In this document: one piece after another, positions 1-7,457 of the stretch
How positions within the stretch are numbered: position 1 is the stretch's first letter
Layout of the letters: every line of letters starts with the position of its first letter
Origin: Phascolarctobacterium_B sp045598345
Lineage (GTDB): Bacteria; Bacillota; Negativicutes; Acidaminococcales; Acidaminococcaceae
Direction: 5' to 3'
NCBI GenBank assembly: GCA_045598345.1
Contig: JAZLLX010000010.1
Coordinates: 1-21,104, forward strand
DNA length: 21,104 nt
The notes under the pieces: generated by a model
Told to the model about the DNA's origin: nothing
What the model saw: the letters and a program-made list of their open reading frames with translations, nothing else
Database searches by the model: none
Program-made: the position numbers and the translations under genes

Positions 1-3
1 CAA

Positions 4-31
4 ATTAAAAGTTATAAGTTAAAATCTTAAA
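4..31. repeat. 7-bp-period degenerate array (4 units)
   Basis: Four consecutive heptamers: ATTAAAA, GTTATAA, GTTAAAA, TCTTAAA. The array ends 5 bp before the TTACC end of the inverted 20-mer at 37-56. Read in reverse complement it belongs to the same word family as the array at 16134-16161. Confidence 0.6.
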
Positions 32-36
32 ATTAT

Positions 37-56
37 GGTAATATGTTCCTTTAATT
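37..56 (-). repeat. 20-mer repeat, triplet type ATA (inverted, diverged)
   Basis: Reverse complement reads AATTAAAGGAACATATTACC, differing from the consensus AATCACAGGAACNNNTTACC at two positions. Its variable triplet matches the copy at 322-341. An array of heptamers lies 5 bp outside its TTACC end. Confidence 0.7.
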
Positions 57-92
57 GAAAATAAAAAAAATCCGCTTGGTGCGAACTTTTTT

Positions 93-110
93 CCCTCTTT
101 CTAAAGAGGG
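93..110. repeat. GC hairpin in a conserved repeat context
   Basis: CCCTCTT pairs with AAGAGGG around a short loop. It is preceded at 71-87 by TCCGC, 5 bp, GCGAACT, and followed by TGGC, 7 bp, AGGAAC. The same flanks surround a hairpin of quite different stem sequence at 15996-16015. A rho-independent terminator is unlikely because no T-tract follows on either strand. Confidence 0.6.
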
Positions 111-171
111 TGGCTGCCCACAGGAACACAGGGGGCAGACGGGTGTTTTTGTATTATGCGAAGCATTCCTA

Positions 172-230
172 AACTTTAAGTTTTAAGTTTTTATCTTTTC
201 ATTAGCGACAGCGTAATTGCTCACCCCACC
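172..230 (+). repeat. 59-bp interspersed block, copy 1
   Basis: Matches 16370-16428 in direct orientation with four mismatches in 59 positions by eye. It starts with heptamer units (CTTTAAG, TTTTAAG, TTTTTAT at 174-194) and continues into a CATTAGCG...GCTCACCCC segment. No coding potential is seen. Confidence 0.7.
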
Positions 231-321
231 ACCGTCCTTCTATGTTCCTTTAGACGATCCCCCGCCCCTTTATGGGCGGACGAGGGTTCGCAAAACCCCG
301 CACACCCGAAACCCAAAATCT

Positions 322-341
322 AATCACAGGAACATATTACC
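322..341 (+). repeat. 20-mer repeat, triplet type ATA
   Basis: Exact consensus AATCACAGGAACATATTACC. It is the inverted partner of 37-56 and the direct partner of 460-479. A five-unit heptamer array begins 3 bp beyond its TTACC end. Confidence 0.8.
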
Positions 342-344
342 ATA

Positions 345-379
345 TTTGTTCTTTATTCTTTGTTCTTTGACATTTATTC
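345..379. repeat. 7-bp-period degenerate array (5 units)
   Basis: Consecutive heptamers TTTGTTC, TTTATTC, TTTGTTC, TTTGACA, TTTATTC. Together with the preceding 20-mer it forms a 60-bp block (322-381) repeated at a 138-bp offset (460-519). Confidence 0.75.
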
Positions 380-406
380 TTATCGTACTTTTCCCCACAC
401 CCCTGC

Positions 407-426
407 CCCTCTCCCCAAGGAGAGGG
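407..426. repeat. GC hairpin, 8-bp perfect stem
   Basis: CCCTCTCC pairs with GGAGAGGG around a CCAA loop. Downstream lies a TCGCA...GCTGACTTT segment that reads, in reverse complement, as a relative of the AAGTCCGC...TGCGAACT flank at other hairpins of the family. This copy is therefore inverted relative to 93-110. Confidence 0.6.
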
Positions 427-459
427 TAACTATCGCACTCTGCTGACTTTCCCAAATCT

Positions 460-479
460 AATCACAGGAACTTTTTACC
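460..479 (+). repeat. 20-mer repeat, triplet type TTT
   Basis: Reads AATCACAGGAACTTTTTACC. Its triplet is shared only with the inverted copy at 21070-21089. A heptamer array starts 3 bp beyond it. Confidence 0.8.
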
Positions 480-482
480 TTA

Positions 483-524
483 TTTGGTCTTTGCTCTTTG
501 TTCTTTGACATCTATTCTTTGATA
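483..524. repeat. 7-bp-period degenerate array (6 units)
   Basis: Six consecutive heptamers: TTTGGTC, TTTGCTC, TTTGTTC, TTTGACA, TCTATTC, TTTGATA. It aligns with the array at 345-379, but individual positions have drifted while the 7-bp register is kept. Confidence 0.75.
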
Positions 525-529
525 AAATA

Positions 530-599
530 TCTGCGTAATCTGCACCCCCAGTCGCAACCACGTTCCTAAAAGCGACAGCCCCCGCAAGGGCGGGGGCTA
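530..599 (-). repeat. 70-bp interspersed block with GC hairpin, copy 1
   Basis: Its reverse complement matches 16167-16236 at 67 of 70 positions by eye, and part of it matches 15861-15899. It contains a 9-bp perfect hairpin with a four-base loop (AGCCCCCGC against GCGGGGGCT), then CGCTTTTAGGAACGTGG and a GACTGGGGGT segment. No open frame is conserved through it. Confidence 0.75.
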
Positions 600-624
600 C
601 TTATGTTCCAGTAACCTGTTATAT

Positions 625-644
625 AATCACAGGAACATTTTACC
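625..644 (+). repeat. 20-mer repeat, triplet type ATT
   Basis: Reads AATCACAGGAACATTTTACC. Its partner in triplet and orientation is 16348-16367, and both are followed by ACA or ACAA. A heptamer array starts 4 bp beyond. Confidence 0.8.
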
Positions 645-648
645 ACAG

Positions 649-706
649 TTACGCGTTACGCGTTGCGAATTAGGCGTTATATTCCCCTGAAACCTGACAC
701 CTGAAC
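649..706. repeat. 7-bp-period arrays abutting the acrB-like gene end
   Basis: TTACGCG, TTACGCG, TTGCGAA, TTAGGCG and TTATATT run in register from 649 to 683. After a 2-bp phase shift come CCTGAAA, CCTGACA and CCTGAAC at 686-706. The second set ends 4 bp before the stop codon of the transporter gene. Its complement (TTTCAGG words) resembles the start of the array just behind feoB. Confidence 0.65.
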
Positions 707-710
707 AATC

Positions 711-3700
711 CTATTTCCTTCTAAAGAAATTCTCCACCACTACAAACAACACGGGAATGAGGAAGATGCCGAAACCGGTGGCGATGGTCATGCCGCCCAC
801 TACCGCATTCCCCATAGAAATACGTGAACCAGCGCCCGGGCCTGTGGCAATCGCCAGAGGCAAACATCCTAAAATAAAGGCAAAAGATGTCATTAAAATC
901 GGACGCAGACGCAATTTGGACGCTTCCAAAGCCGCCGCAATGGGCTCCATCCCGTTTTCCAAATTCATCTTGGCATATTCCACTATCAAAATAGCATTCT
1001 TTGCCGCCAGACCTATTAAGGTAATCATGGCGATTTGCATATACACATCGTTATTCTGCCCCCGCAAATACTGGCTGAGGAAACATCCAAAAATCGCACT
1101 GGGTACGGACATCAGCACCGCCAAAGGAATTGTCCAGGACTCATACAATGCCGCCAGGCACAAAAACACGAATATCAAAGAAATAATATAAATTTTCGTA
1201 GAACTGCTGCCTGCCTCAATCTCATCCCTGCTCTGGTCAACCCACTCGTGAATATAGGTCGTGGGCAACACTTCCGCACAGACCTGGTTGATGGCTTCCA
1301 TTGCCTGTCCTGTGGAATAGCCATCCGCCGGGTCGCCGGAAATCTTAATCGCCCTGGCACCGTTATACCGGGTCATAACCAAAGAACTATTAGTGGGAGT
1401 AACCTTGACCAAAGTGTTCAAAGGTGTTAAAGTTCCCTGCCCGTTCCGCAGGAACATAAACTGCATATCTTTGTGGCTGTGCCTGTATTCGGGTGCCGCC
1501 TGAATAATGGATTTCCAGGTTCTGCCGAAAGCGTTAAAATCGTTGACTTCATAACCGCCCAAGAACACTTGCAACGCATTATATACACTGGCAACGGGAA
1601 TGCCCAACTGCTGTGCCTTGTCCCTGTCCACTTCAAAATTATAGGTGGGTGTGCTGGTGTTCAAAGTTGTATAGAGCATCCCCACTTCCGGCCGTGCCAT
1701 AGCGGCTTTGATAAATTCCTGTGCCCGCTCACCCATTTGCAGGGAATCCTCGCCTGCCAGATTCATTAAATATAATCCCAATGTTCCCGTGTCGGACGCT
1801 CCGGGCAATGCCGCCGGCTGGAAAGCCATAACATTGGCATCCGTTTCCTGTGCGCCCAAAGCCCACATCACGGGAATAATGTCCTGAATGGTGTTGTCCC
1901 GCTCTTCGTAGGGTTTCATAACCGTCAGGAAGAGGCCGCTGTTGGGCTTGTGCCCGCGGGAAAGAATATCTATGCCCGCAACCTGCAAAACATAATTTAC
2001 GCCGGGGAGTTTGCGGATTTTTTCCGTATAGGCATCCATGGCCTGCACCGTCCTTGTGGTTGATGCACCTTCCGGCAAACTGAAGGATGCCACGGACATG
2101 CCCTGGTCCTCATTGGGCACAAAGCCGGTGGGGGTAATCTTTACCAAAAATCCGATGCAGATACACATGCAGAACAATCCGCACATTACGGATTTACGGA
2201 TGTGCAAGCAGGTTTCCACTATATTGATATAACGCACCAGAGTGCGGTCATACCAGCGGTTGAAGGCACCGATAACCCTGCCAATCACCCCGGTAAATAT
2301 TTCTTCCTTGTTTTCCTTTTTCAAAATCAACGCACACAAAGCCGGAGTCAGAGTCAGTGCCACCAGTGCGGAAAGCAGCATGGAAACGGAAACCGTAATG
2401 GCAAACTGCTTGTAAAGTTCGCCCACCGTACCGCCCGTGAAAGCAACCGGCACGAACACTGCCGCCAGCACAAAGGCGATGGCAACAACAGGCCCGGACA
2501 CTTCATCCATGGCCCTGTAAGTGGCTTGTTTTGGTGAAAGTCCGTTTTCCTGAATGTGATGCTCCACCGCTTCCACCACCACTATGGCATCATCCACCAC
2601 CAGGCCGATTGCCAAAATCATGGCAAAGGCGGTCAAAGTGTTGATTGTAAAACCCAACAGTACGAAACTGGAGAGGGTGCCGACCAATGACACAGGCACC
2701 GCCAAAATAGGAATGAGCGTTGCCCGCCAGGAACCGAGGAATAAAAATACCACAAGGATAACCAGCACCAATGCTTCCACAAAGGTGTGGGCAACCTTGT
2801 TCAAGGATTCTTTGATGAAGTTTGTGTTGTCCTGAACCACCAGAAGTTGGATGTCGTCCGGGAAACGGGTTTGGGCATCCGCAATGGCTTCCTTAATCTT
2901 TGCCACCGTGTCCAAAGCGTTGGCGTCACTGGTCAAAGAAACTGGGAAAACCGCCGCATCGCCGCCGTTAATTTTGGAAACCGTTGCATCGTTCCTGGCC
3001 GCCGGGCCAATTTTGGCAATGTCACGGAGTTTCAAAACAGAACCGTTTTGGGCACGGACGATTACATTGCCGAACTGTTCCGGGGTCTCCAAGCGTCCCT
3101 GACTGAAAGCGGAATAGGTTCTTTCCTGCTCCGCAATGGTGGGACGGTCACCGATGGAACCAACCGCCGCCTGCACGTTCTGCGTGGAAATGGCGTTAAT
3201 GACCTCATCCACCGTCACCCCAATCTGTGCCATTTTTTCAGGATTCAGCCAAATTCGCATAGAATATTCCGGGGCATAGGCCTCAACGGAGGATACGCCC
3301 TTGATACGCTTGATGGCATCCAAAAAGTTGACATCCGCATAGGTACGCAAAAACATGGAATCATAAGTGTTGTTTGGCGATACCAAAGCGAAATACATAA
3401 TGGTTTCGCTGGATTCCTTAACCGTGGTTATGCCATAGGCATTAACTTCCTTCGGCATGGAACTGGAGGCCTGGCTCACACGGTTCTGCACTTCTACGGA
3501 AGCGATGTCCGCATTTTTGTCAAGATTGAATTGTACATGCAATTCATACTGCCCTGTGGAAGTGGAAATGGAATCCATATCCAACATATTTTCTACGCCC
3601 ATAACCTTTTGTTCAACGGCCTGGGCCACAGCCCCTTCCACCGTATCACTGCTTGCCCCCATATAGGTTGTGGAAACCGTAATACGGGGTTTGGTGATGA

Positions 3701-3809
3701 TCGGATATTGGGCAATGGGCAGGGAGAATCCCGCCAACACCCCCAACAGGGTTATTAAAATAGCCAGCACCATAGCGAAAACCGGCCGGTCAATAAAAAA
3801 CTTAGCCAT
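711..3809 (-). CDS. RND efflux transporter, HAE-1 family (AcrB/MexB-like)
   Basis: Inner-membrane proton-driven export pump of 1032 aa, the usual length for hydrophobe/amphiphile RND pumps. The N-terminus MAKFFIDRPVFAMVLAI is the classic family start. The two paired transmembrane aspartates are present as VVDDA (residues 406-407), and the partner lysine is K937 in GLAAKNAIL, so the proton relay looks intact. A strong ribosome binding site (GGAGGT, 6 bp before ATG) supports this start. It lies 15 bp downstream of the adaptor gene, forming an adaptor-pump pair. No outer-membrane TolC-like channel gene is in the window, so the third component must be encoded elsewhere. Substrate cannot be read from sequence; drugs, bile salts or fatty acids are typical for the family. 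Confidence 0.95.
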   Translation of the reverse strand: MAKFFIDRPVFAMVLAILITLLGVLAGFSLPIAQYPIITKPRITVSTTYMGASSDTVEGAVAQAVEQKVMGVENMLDMDSISTSTGQYELHVQFNLDKNADIASVEVQNRVSQASSSMPKEVNAYGITTVKESSETIMYFALVSPNNTYDSMFLRTYADVNFLDAIKRIKGVSSVEAYAPEYSMRIWLNPEKMAQIGVTVDEVINAISTQNVQAAVGSIGDRPTIAEQERTYSAFSQGRLETPEQFGNVIVRAQNGSVLKLRDIAKIGPAARNDATVSKINGGDAAVFPVSLTSDANALDTVAKIKEAIADAQTRFPDDIQLLVVQDNTNFIKESLNKVAHTFVEALVLVILVVFLFLGSWRATLIPILAVPVSLVGTLSSFVLLGFTINTLTAFAMILAIGLVVDDAIVVVEAVEHHIQENGLSPKQATYRAMDEVSGPVVAIAFVLAAVFVPVAFTGGTVGELYKQFAITVSVSMLLSALVALTLTPALCALILKKENKEEIFTGVIGRVIGAFNRWYDRTLVRYINIVETCLHIRKSVMCGLFCMCICIGFLVKITPTGFVPNEDQGMSVASFSLPEGASTTRTVQAMDAYTEKIRKLPGVNYVLQVAGIDILSRGHKPNSGLFLTVMKPYEERDNTIQDIIPVMWALGAQETDANVMAFQPAALPGASDTGTLGLYLMNLAGEDSLQMGERAQEFIKAAMARPEVGMLYTTLNTSTPTYNFEVDRDKAQQLGIPVASVYNALQVFLGGYEVNDFNAFGRTWKSIIQAAPEYRHSHKDMQFMFLRNGQGTLTPLNTLVKVTPTNSSLVMTRYNGARAIKISGDPADGYSTGQAMEAINQVCAEVLPTTYIHEWVDQSRDEIEAGSSSTKIYIISLIFVFLCLAALYESWTIPLAVLMSVPSAIFGCFLSQYLRGQNNDVYMQIAMITLIGLAAKNAILIVEYAKMNLENGMEPIAAALEASKLRLRPILMTSFAFILGCLPLAIATGPGAGSRISMGNAVVGGMTIATGFGIFLIPVLFVVVENFFRRK

Positions 3810-3824
3810 TATTTACCTCCAGTT

Positions 3825-4931
3825 TTAACGCCCCTGTGTGGTGTCCAAATCTTTTTCCTGCATGGGCAGGGCATTCACCGCCATACCGTTGCGGATTTTG
3901 CCGGTGCCTTCCACCACAACCTGTTCCCCTGCATGCAGACCCTCCGTCACCACAACCAAACGCCCCACATTCTGGCCTAACTGCACCTCACGCATGGTAA
4001 CTTTTTTGTCCTCGTCCAAAACGAAAACAAGTTTTTTGTAAAGCATTTCCACCAAAGCCCTTTGAGGGACCAGAATTGCGTTCTGCAAAGTGCCGCCCTT
4101 GGCAGTTATATGGGCAAACATGCCGGGAAGCAGTTTTTTGTCCGGGTTTTCAAAAATTGCCCTTACGGTCACAGAGCCGGTGGAGTCCGTAACCCCCCGG
4201 TTCACTTCACTGATTTTGCCCGTCAGTTCATAAACCTCACCATTAGCCAAAGTCATAACCAAATCCGTAAGTCCTGCCCGTCCCGCCTGTTCCTTGGCAA
4301 GGTTCATATATTCCTGCTCTGCCACAGAAAATTTTACATACACCGGGTTGGTGTCGGAAATCTTGGTCAGCACTGTTTTGCCCGCATCGGCATAATTCCC
4401 CACTTCCACAGCGGTGGTGTCAATCCTGCCGCTGAAGGGCGCCTTCACAATGGTTTCATCAAAATCCTTTTGGGCATTGATATACAATGCTTTTGCCACA
4501 TCCCTGAGATTCAACGCTTCCTCCATGGCCTTCTTGCTGACGGCATGCTTTTCATAAAGTTTGGAATAACGCTCCGCATCTGTTTCCGCTGTCAAATAGT
4601 TAGATTTGGCACTCAACAAATTAGCGCTGTAATTCCTTTGGTCAATCTTGTAAAGCCACGCCCCGGCAGTCACATTGTCACCGCCCTTGAAATATTTTTC
4701 CTTAATCTGGCCGCTGACCTGTGCCACCACGTTCATTTCCTGATTGGCCTCAATGAAGCCCGTGTAGTCATAAACCACCGGCGTGTCCCGCACAATGACC
4801 TGCATGGAACGTACCAATGGCGCCTGGGGTTTCGGCGCTTCCTTGCCGCAGCCCCCCAGCAAAACTGCCAGGGTGCAGCAGGCCGCCAAGGTTGCTGTTT
4901 TAATTCTTCTGTTCAGTATTCTTTTCTCCAT
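3825..4931 (-). CDS. RND periplasmic adaptor lipoprotein (membrane fusion protein, AcrA/MexA-like)
   Basis: 368-aa adaptor linking the RND pump to an outer-membrane channel. A basic N-region is followed by a hydrophobic stretch and lipobox LGGC, with C28 the predicted lipidated cysteine. Next come a lipoyl-like half-motif (VSGQIKEKYFKGGDNVTAG), an alpha-helical hairpin (about residues 100-155), the returning half (VKAPFSGRID), then beta-barrel and membrane-proximal domains ending near residue 350. The start overlaps the end of the upstream gene by 32 bp, and GAAGGA 4 bp before the ATG serves as ribosome binding site. Co-transcription with the pump gene is very likely. Confidence 0.93.
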   Translation of the reverse strand: MEKRILNRRIKTATLAACCTLAVLLGGCGKEAPKPQAPLVRSMQVIVRDTPVVYDYTGFIEANQEMNVVAQVSGQIKEKYFKGGDNVTAGAWLYKIDQRNYSANLLSAKSNYLTAETDAERYSKLYEKHAVSKKAMEEALNLRDVAKALYINAQKDFDETIVKAPFSGRIDTTAVEVGNYADAGKTVLTKISDTNPVYVKFSVAEQEYMNLAKEQAGRAGLTDLVMTLANGEVYELTGKISEVNRGVTDSTGSVTVRAIFENPDKKLLPGMFAHITAKGGTLQNAILVPQRALVEMLYKKLVFVLDEDKKVTMREVQLGQNVGRLVVVTEGLHAGEQVVVEGTGKIRNGMAVNALPMQEKDLDTTQGR

Positions 4932-6309
4932 TTTCCTTCTTCACCTTCTTCGTTTTCTTTGCTTTACCGCTGTCTTTTTTCTTCACATCCGCCTTGTCCT
5001 GCGAATTTTTGTCGTCTTTTTCTTTTTTCTTTACCTCATCCTTGGTTTCTTTCTTGTCGTCCTTGTCCCCGTTCTTGCTTTCATTCTTCTGCAAAATACC
5101 GCTCTTGGGCCGGATAAATTCCTCAAAAGAACCTAACTTGAACTGTTCCGCCCTCTGCTTGCCCTTTTCGTCCAAAACAACGGACAGATTGACATCCTTC
5201 ATAAACCAGTTGTCCAAATCTTTCCTGGTGTATTTGTGTTTGGACGGGCTCAACTCAGACATTCTTTTCAGGAAAGCGCTATCGGTCTTGAAAACGTCAT
5301 TCAAAACAATTTCCTCACCGGTCACAGGATTTATGTGCAGGAAATGATTGTAACGGTTGCTGCCGCCGATGAAACGCAGGGACAAAATTTTTTCATAGGC
5401 CAAAACAATTTCAAACCCCATGGCCGCATTCTGGCTGAAAAGTTTCTCCAAATCCGGCTTATATTCCCTCTCAAAAAGTCCGTTCACCTTTTGTGCCACG
5501 GTTTTATCCTTGGCATAGAACCTTGGGAAACCCGCATTGGCCCTTTCAATGTAAATCCTTTCAGGATATATCTCGTAAATTATGGTTTCCACACCCTTGT
5601 TCAATTTGTCCTTTTCGTTAGGGATGGAGGGCATTTGCAGAACATAATGATTCATTTTCCAACTGTCATCCTTCTGCAAATTCAGCCGTGCCGCCACATA
5701 ACCCAGTTCCGTATTGTTCAGTTCAATCCGCTGGCAGGCAAAGAGTTCGTCCACCCCGTCCTTGTCGCAATCAAAAGGCACTATGGACAAAAAGCCCTGG
5801 AAATTGGGGTCATAACCCCGGTTGTAATAATTGCTGATCTTATCCCAAATCTTATCCGCCAAAGGAATGGTCTGTTTGGTGCCGTCAATAAGTTTGACAT
5901 TGAGTTTTTTCTCGTCCAAAGTTGCCTCTTGAATCAGGCCGAAGGATTCCCTCTGACTTAAAATCGGTGTCAGTTTGTCCTTGCGGTGGGCAAAAATCCT
6001 ATATTCCGTAGTGGCATTACTGCCCCCCTGACGGGCGCTGAAAAACAATTGTTTTTCATCCTTTTTCAGTTGGATAATTTTCATTTGGGGCCAATAACCC
6101 CCGTCAACTTCCAAAGTTACGGGATAAGGCACACTTTCACGGTCCACCCGCAAAAGAAAATCATGATGAAACCCGTTCTTCATAGTTTCACCCATCAAAG
6201 TAATTTTGTGCTTGTCCAACTCCGTATTTGCCAGTTCCGCCCCGCTCACATTGACCGCAGAGCATAAAAGGGCAAGACAAATTGCTTTTTTAACGATACT
6301 TGTTACCAT
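4900..6309 (-). CDS. Secreted protein of unknown function with lysine-rich tail (possible DUF3298-like region)
   Basis: I do not recognise the family. I prefer the ATG at 6309 (469 aa) over a longer in-frame start at 6354. It begins a clean signal peptide (MVTSIVKKAICLALLCSAVNVSGAE), and GGAG lies about 10 bp upstream inside the preceding gene. The mature part contains DCDKDGVDELFACQRI, resembling the Ca-binding loops of FG-GAP-like repeats. Later comes FLHINPVTGEEIVLNDVF, reminiscent of the DUF3298 domain of RsiV-type proteins; both likenesses are weak. The last 50 or so residues are almost entirely K, E, D, N and S, an unstructured charged tail. The gene overlaps its upstream neighbour by 20 bp and the adaptor gene by 32 bp, implying translational coupling. 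A periplasmic or cell-surface location is inferred. Confidence 0.75.
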   Translation of the reverse strand: MVTSIVKKAICLALLCSAVNVSGAELANTELDKHKITLMGETMKNGFHHDFLLRVDRESVPYPVTLEVDGGYWPQMKIIQLKKDEKQLFFSARQGGSNATTEYRIFAHRKDKLTPILSQRESFGLIQEATLDEKKLNVKLIDGTKQTIPLADKIWDKISNYYNRGYDPNFQGFLSIVPFDCDKDGVDELFACQRIELNNTELGYVAARLNLQKDDSWKMNHYVLQMPSIPNEKDKLNKGVETIIYEIYPERIYIERANAGFPRFYAKDKTVAQKVNGLFEREYKPDLEKLFSQNAAMGFEIVLAYEKILSLRFIGGSNRYNHFLHINPVTGEEIVLNDVFKTDSAFLKRMSELSPSKHKYTRKDLDNWFMKDVNLSVVLDEKGKQRAEQFKLGSFEEFIRPKSGILQKNESKNGDKDDKKETKDEVKKKEKDDKNSQDKADVKKKDSGKAKKTKKVKKENGEKNTEQKN

Positions 6310-6511
6310 GTTTCTTCTTCTCCAATTTTTTCTTTTCATTGTCAATGAGGGCATACTGCTGATAGCAGTAAATTGCCATCAGAGGCACTGCCACCAGCCA
6401 AAAACCCAGCCAGCGTTCCTTAAACAAAAATTCCGATGCCAGACCTGCCGCCAGCGATGCCAGTACCACCTGCCACATTTTCAATAAATAGCGTAATAAA
6501 AACTCCCGCAT
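6290..6511 (-). CDS. Small two-helix membrane protein (73 aa)
   Basis: No family recognised. Two hydrophobic segments (about residues 12-29 and 34-53) are followed by a short, strongly basic tail (KKKLEKKKHGNKYR). The start follows the gluQ stop codon by one base, with GGGAG about 7 bp upstream of the ATG, and the gene's end overlaps the secreted-protein gene by 20 bp. Its position inside a tightly packed operon argues that it is real despite its size. A partner or assembly role for the neighbouring envelope proteins is only a guess. Confidence 0.7.
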   Translation of the reverse strand: MREFLLRYLLKMWQVVLASLAAGLASEFLFKERWLGFWLVAVPLMAIYCYQQYALIDNEKKKLEKKKHGNKYR

Positions 6512-6512
6512 T

Positions 6513-7451
6513 TTATATCTCTCCCTTCAAAATAATATCCTCGTGAGGCAATTTATTTACTGCAAATATTTGCAAAAATTCTTTGGCTGTAATTTTTTCT
6601 TTTCGGGGGATTAAACCAACCTGCCAGGCGATGTACCCGATTATTTCTTCAGGGGTGTATTTTTCCCGTAACACCCCCATATCCAAATCCTTGTCGCGTT
6701 TCGCCAGCCGTCTGCCATCCTTGTCAACCAATAAAGGAATATGGCAATATCGGGGCGGTGTAAAACCCAGTAATTTGTAAAGGTATAACTGCACCGGCAC
6801 GGAGTCCAGCAAATCCCTGCCCCGCACAATTTCGGTTACACCCATCAGGGCATCGTCAACCACCACCGCCAAATGATAGGCAAACACCCCATCGCTCCGT
6901 TGCACAATGAAGTCCCCGCTGTCCTCCTCCAGGACATAGGTTTTTGCTCCATAATGTCCGTCCGTAAAACTGATTGGTTCATCATTCACCCGCACCCGCA
7001 TAGCCGGGGGACGGATAAATTTTTTAATGGCAATTTCCTCTTGGGTAAGATTACGGCAAGTTCCGGGATAACGGTAGCGGCCGTCACTCAAATGGGGCGC
7101 ATCCGCCGCATGCAATTCCCCCCGGCTGCAAAAACAGGGGAACAAATGCCCCTCCTTTTCCAAACGGTTAAGATATTCCTGATATATCCCACTACGCCGG
7201 GACTGGAAATATTTATCGCACTCTTTACCTGAATATGCTCCCTCATCCCAGTCCAGACCTAACCAGTGCAAATCCCCAACAAGCAAATCCGCATATTCCC
7301 TCGGGCAACGCACCGCATCCAAATCTTCAATACGGAGGACCACCGTGCCGCCCTGCTTCCGGGCATGTGCCCAGGCACAGAGCAGGGCATATACATTTCC
7401 CAAATGCAGCCGGCCGGACGGGGTGGGGGCAAACCTTCCCACAATAGACAT
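6513..7451 (-). CDS. gluQ: Glutamyl-Q tRNA(Asp) synthetase
   Basis: Truncated GluRS paralogue that attaches glutamate to the queuosine base at position 34 of tRNA(Asp). The 312-aa length lacks the anticodon-binding half of GluRS, as expected. The start RFAPTPSGRLHLGN carries the HIGH-equivalent (HLGN, residues 16-19). The zinc site characteristic of GluQRS is present: C106 and C108, then Y128 and C132 (YPGTC). LAKRDKD is the KMSKS-equivalent loop. I chose the ATG at 7451; a TTG at 7469 would add six residues before the conserved start. No Shine-Dalgarno is visible before either. It heads the minus-strand gene run ending in the RND pump, an unusual partner for a tRNA-modification enzyme. Confidence 0.88.
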   Translation of the reverse strand: MSIVGRFAPTPSGRLHLGNVYALLCAWAHARKQGGTVVLRIEDLDAVRCPREYADLLVGDLHWLGLDWDEGAYSGKECDKYFQSRRSGIYQEYLNRLEKEGHLFPCFCSRGELHAADAPHLSDGRYRYPGTCRNLTQEEIAIKKFIRPPAMRVRVNDEPISFTDGHYGAKTYVLEEDSGDFIVQRSDGVFAYHLAVVVDDALMGVTEIVRGRDLLDSVPVQLYLYKLLGFTPPRYCHIPLLVDKDGRRLAKRDKDLDMGVLREKYTPEEIIGYIAWQVGLIPRKEKITAKEFLQIFAVNKLPHEDIILKGEI

Positions 7452-7457
7452 GGGTAT

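Larger units (their letters stand above)
34..344. repeat. MITE-like unit with 17-bp perfect terminal inverted repeats
   Basis: Positions 34-50 and 328-344 are perfect inverted complements over 17 bp (TATGGTAATATGTTCCT at the left). The inner ends diverge slightly: TTTAATT at the left against AATCACA at the right. The roughly 311-bp interior holds no gene. It carries a GC hairpin (93-110), the 172-230 block shared with 16370-16428, and a GTTCC-centred segment. No clear target-site duplication is visible beyond the TA at each end. It may be a non-autonomous mobile element or simply two inverted repeats of the same family. Confidence 0.5.
1..710. other. Gene-free repeat mosaic downstream of the RND operon
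   Basis: I see no credible gene in these 710 bases. The only sizeable open frame (217-429) is built from repeat blocks, lacks a ribosome binding site and has low-complexity proline-rich and hydrophobic content. The stretch holds four copies of the 20-mer AATCACAGGAACNNNTTACC or its complement, several 7-bp-period degenerate arrays, and hairpins at 93-110, 407-426 and 577-598. Blocks recur in direct or inverted form in 15753-16504 and 20890-21104. No intrinsic terminator with a U-tract was found close behind the acrB-like stop codon at 711. Confidence 0.8.

Noticed and set aside
217..429. 70-aa open frame in the left repeat mosaic
   Set aside because: It runs through repeat blocks and hairpins, has no ribosome binding site, and its composition is proline-rich then hydrophobic only because of C- and T-rich repeats. 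Copies elsewhere do not keep the frame.
576..599. Rho-independent terminator for the RND operon
   Set aside because: The 9-bp GC hairpin is strong but no T-tract follows on the minus strand, and an inverted copy of the same hairpin lies in a different context at 16168-16189. It belongs to the repeat family.
322..644. CRISPR-like array
   Set aside because: Repeats occur at uneven spacings of 138 and 165 bp, the inserts themselves contain repeats shared with other loci, some copies are inverted, and no cas genes are present.
2787..3758. 323-aa open frame opposite the RND pump gene
   Set aside because: Antisense shadow of a full-length conserved transporter; no start signal and no family features.
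4062..5117. Long plus-strand open frame (351 aa) opposite the adaptor and secreted-protein genes
   Set aside because: Antisense shadow of two well-supported minus-strand genes that carry a lipobox, a signal peptide and family motifs. The plus-strand product has no recognisable domain.
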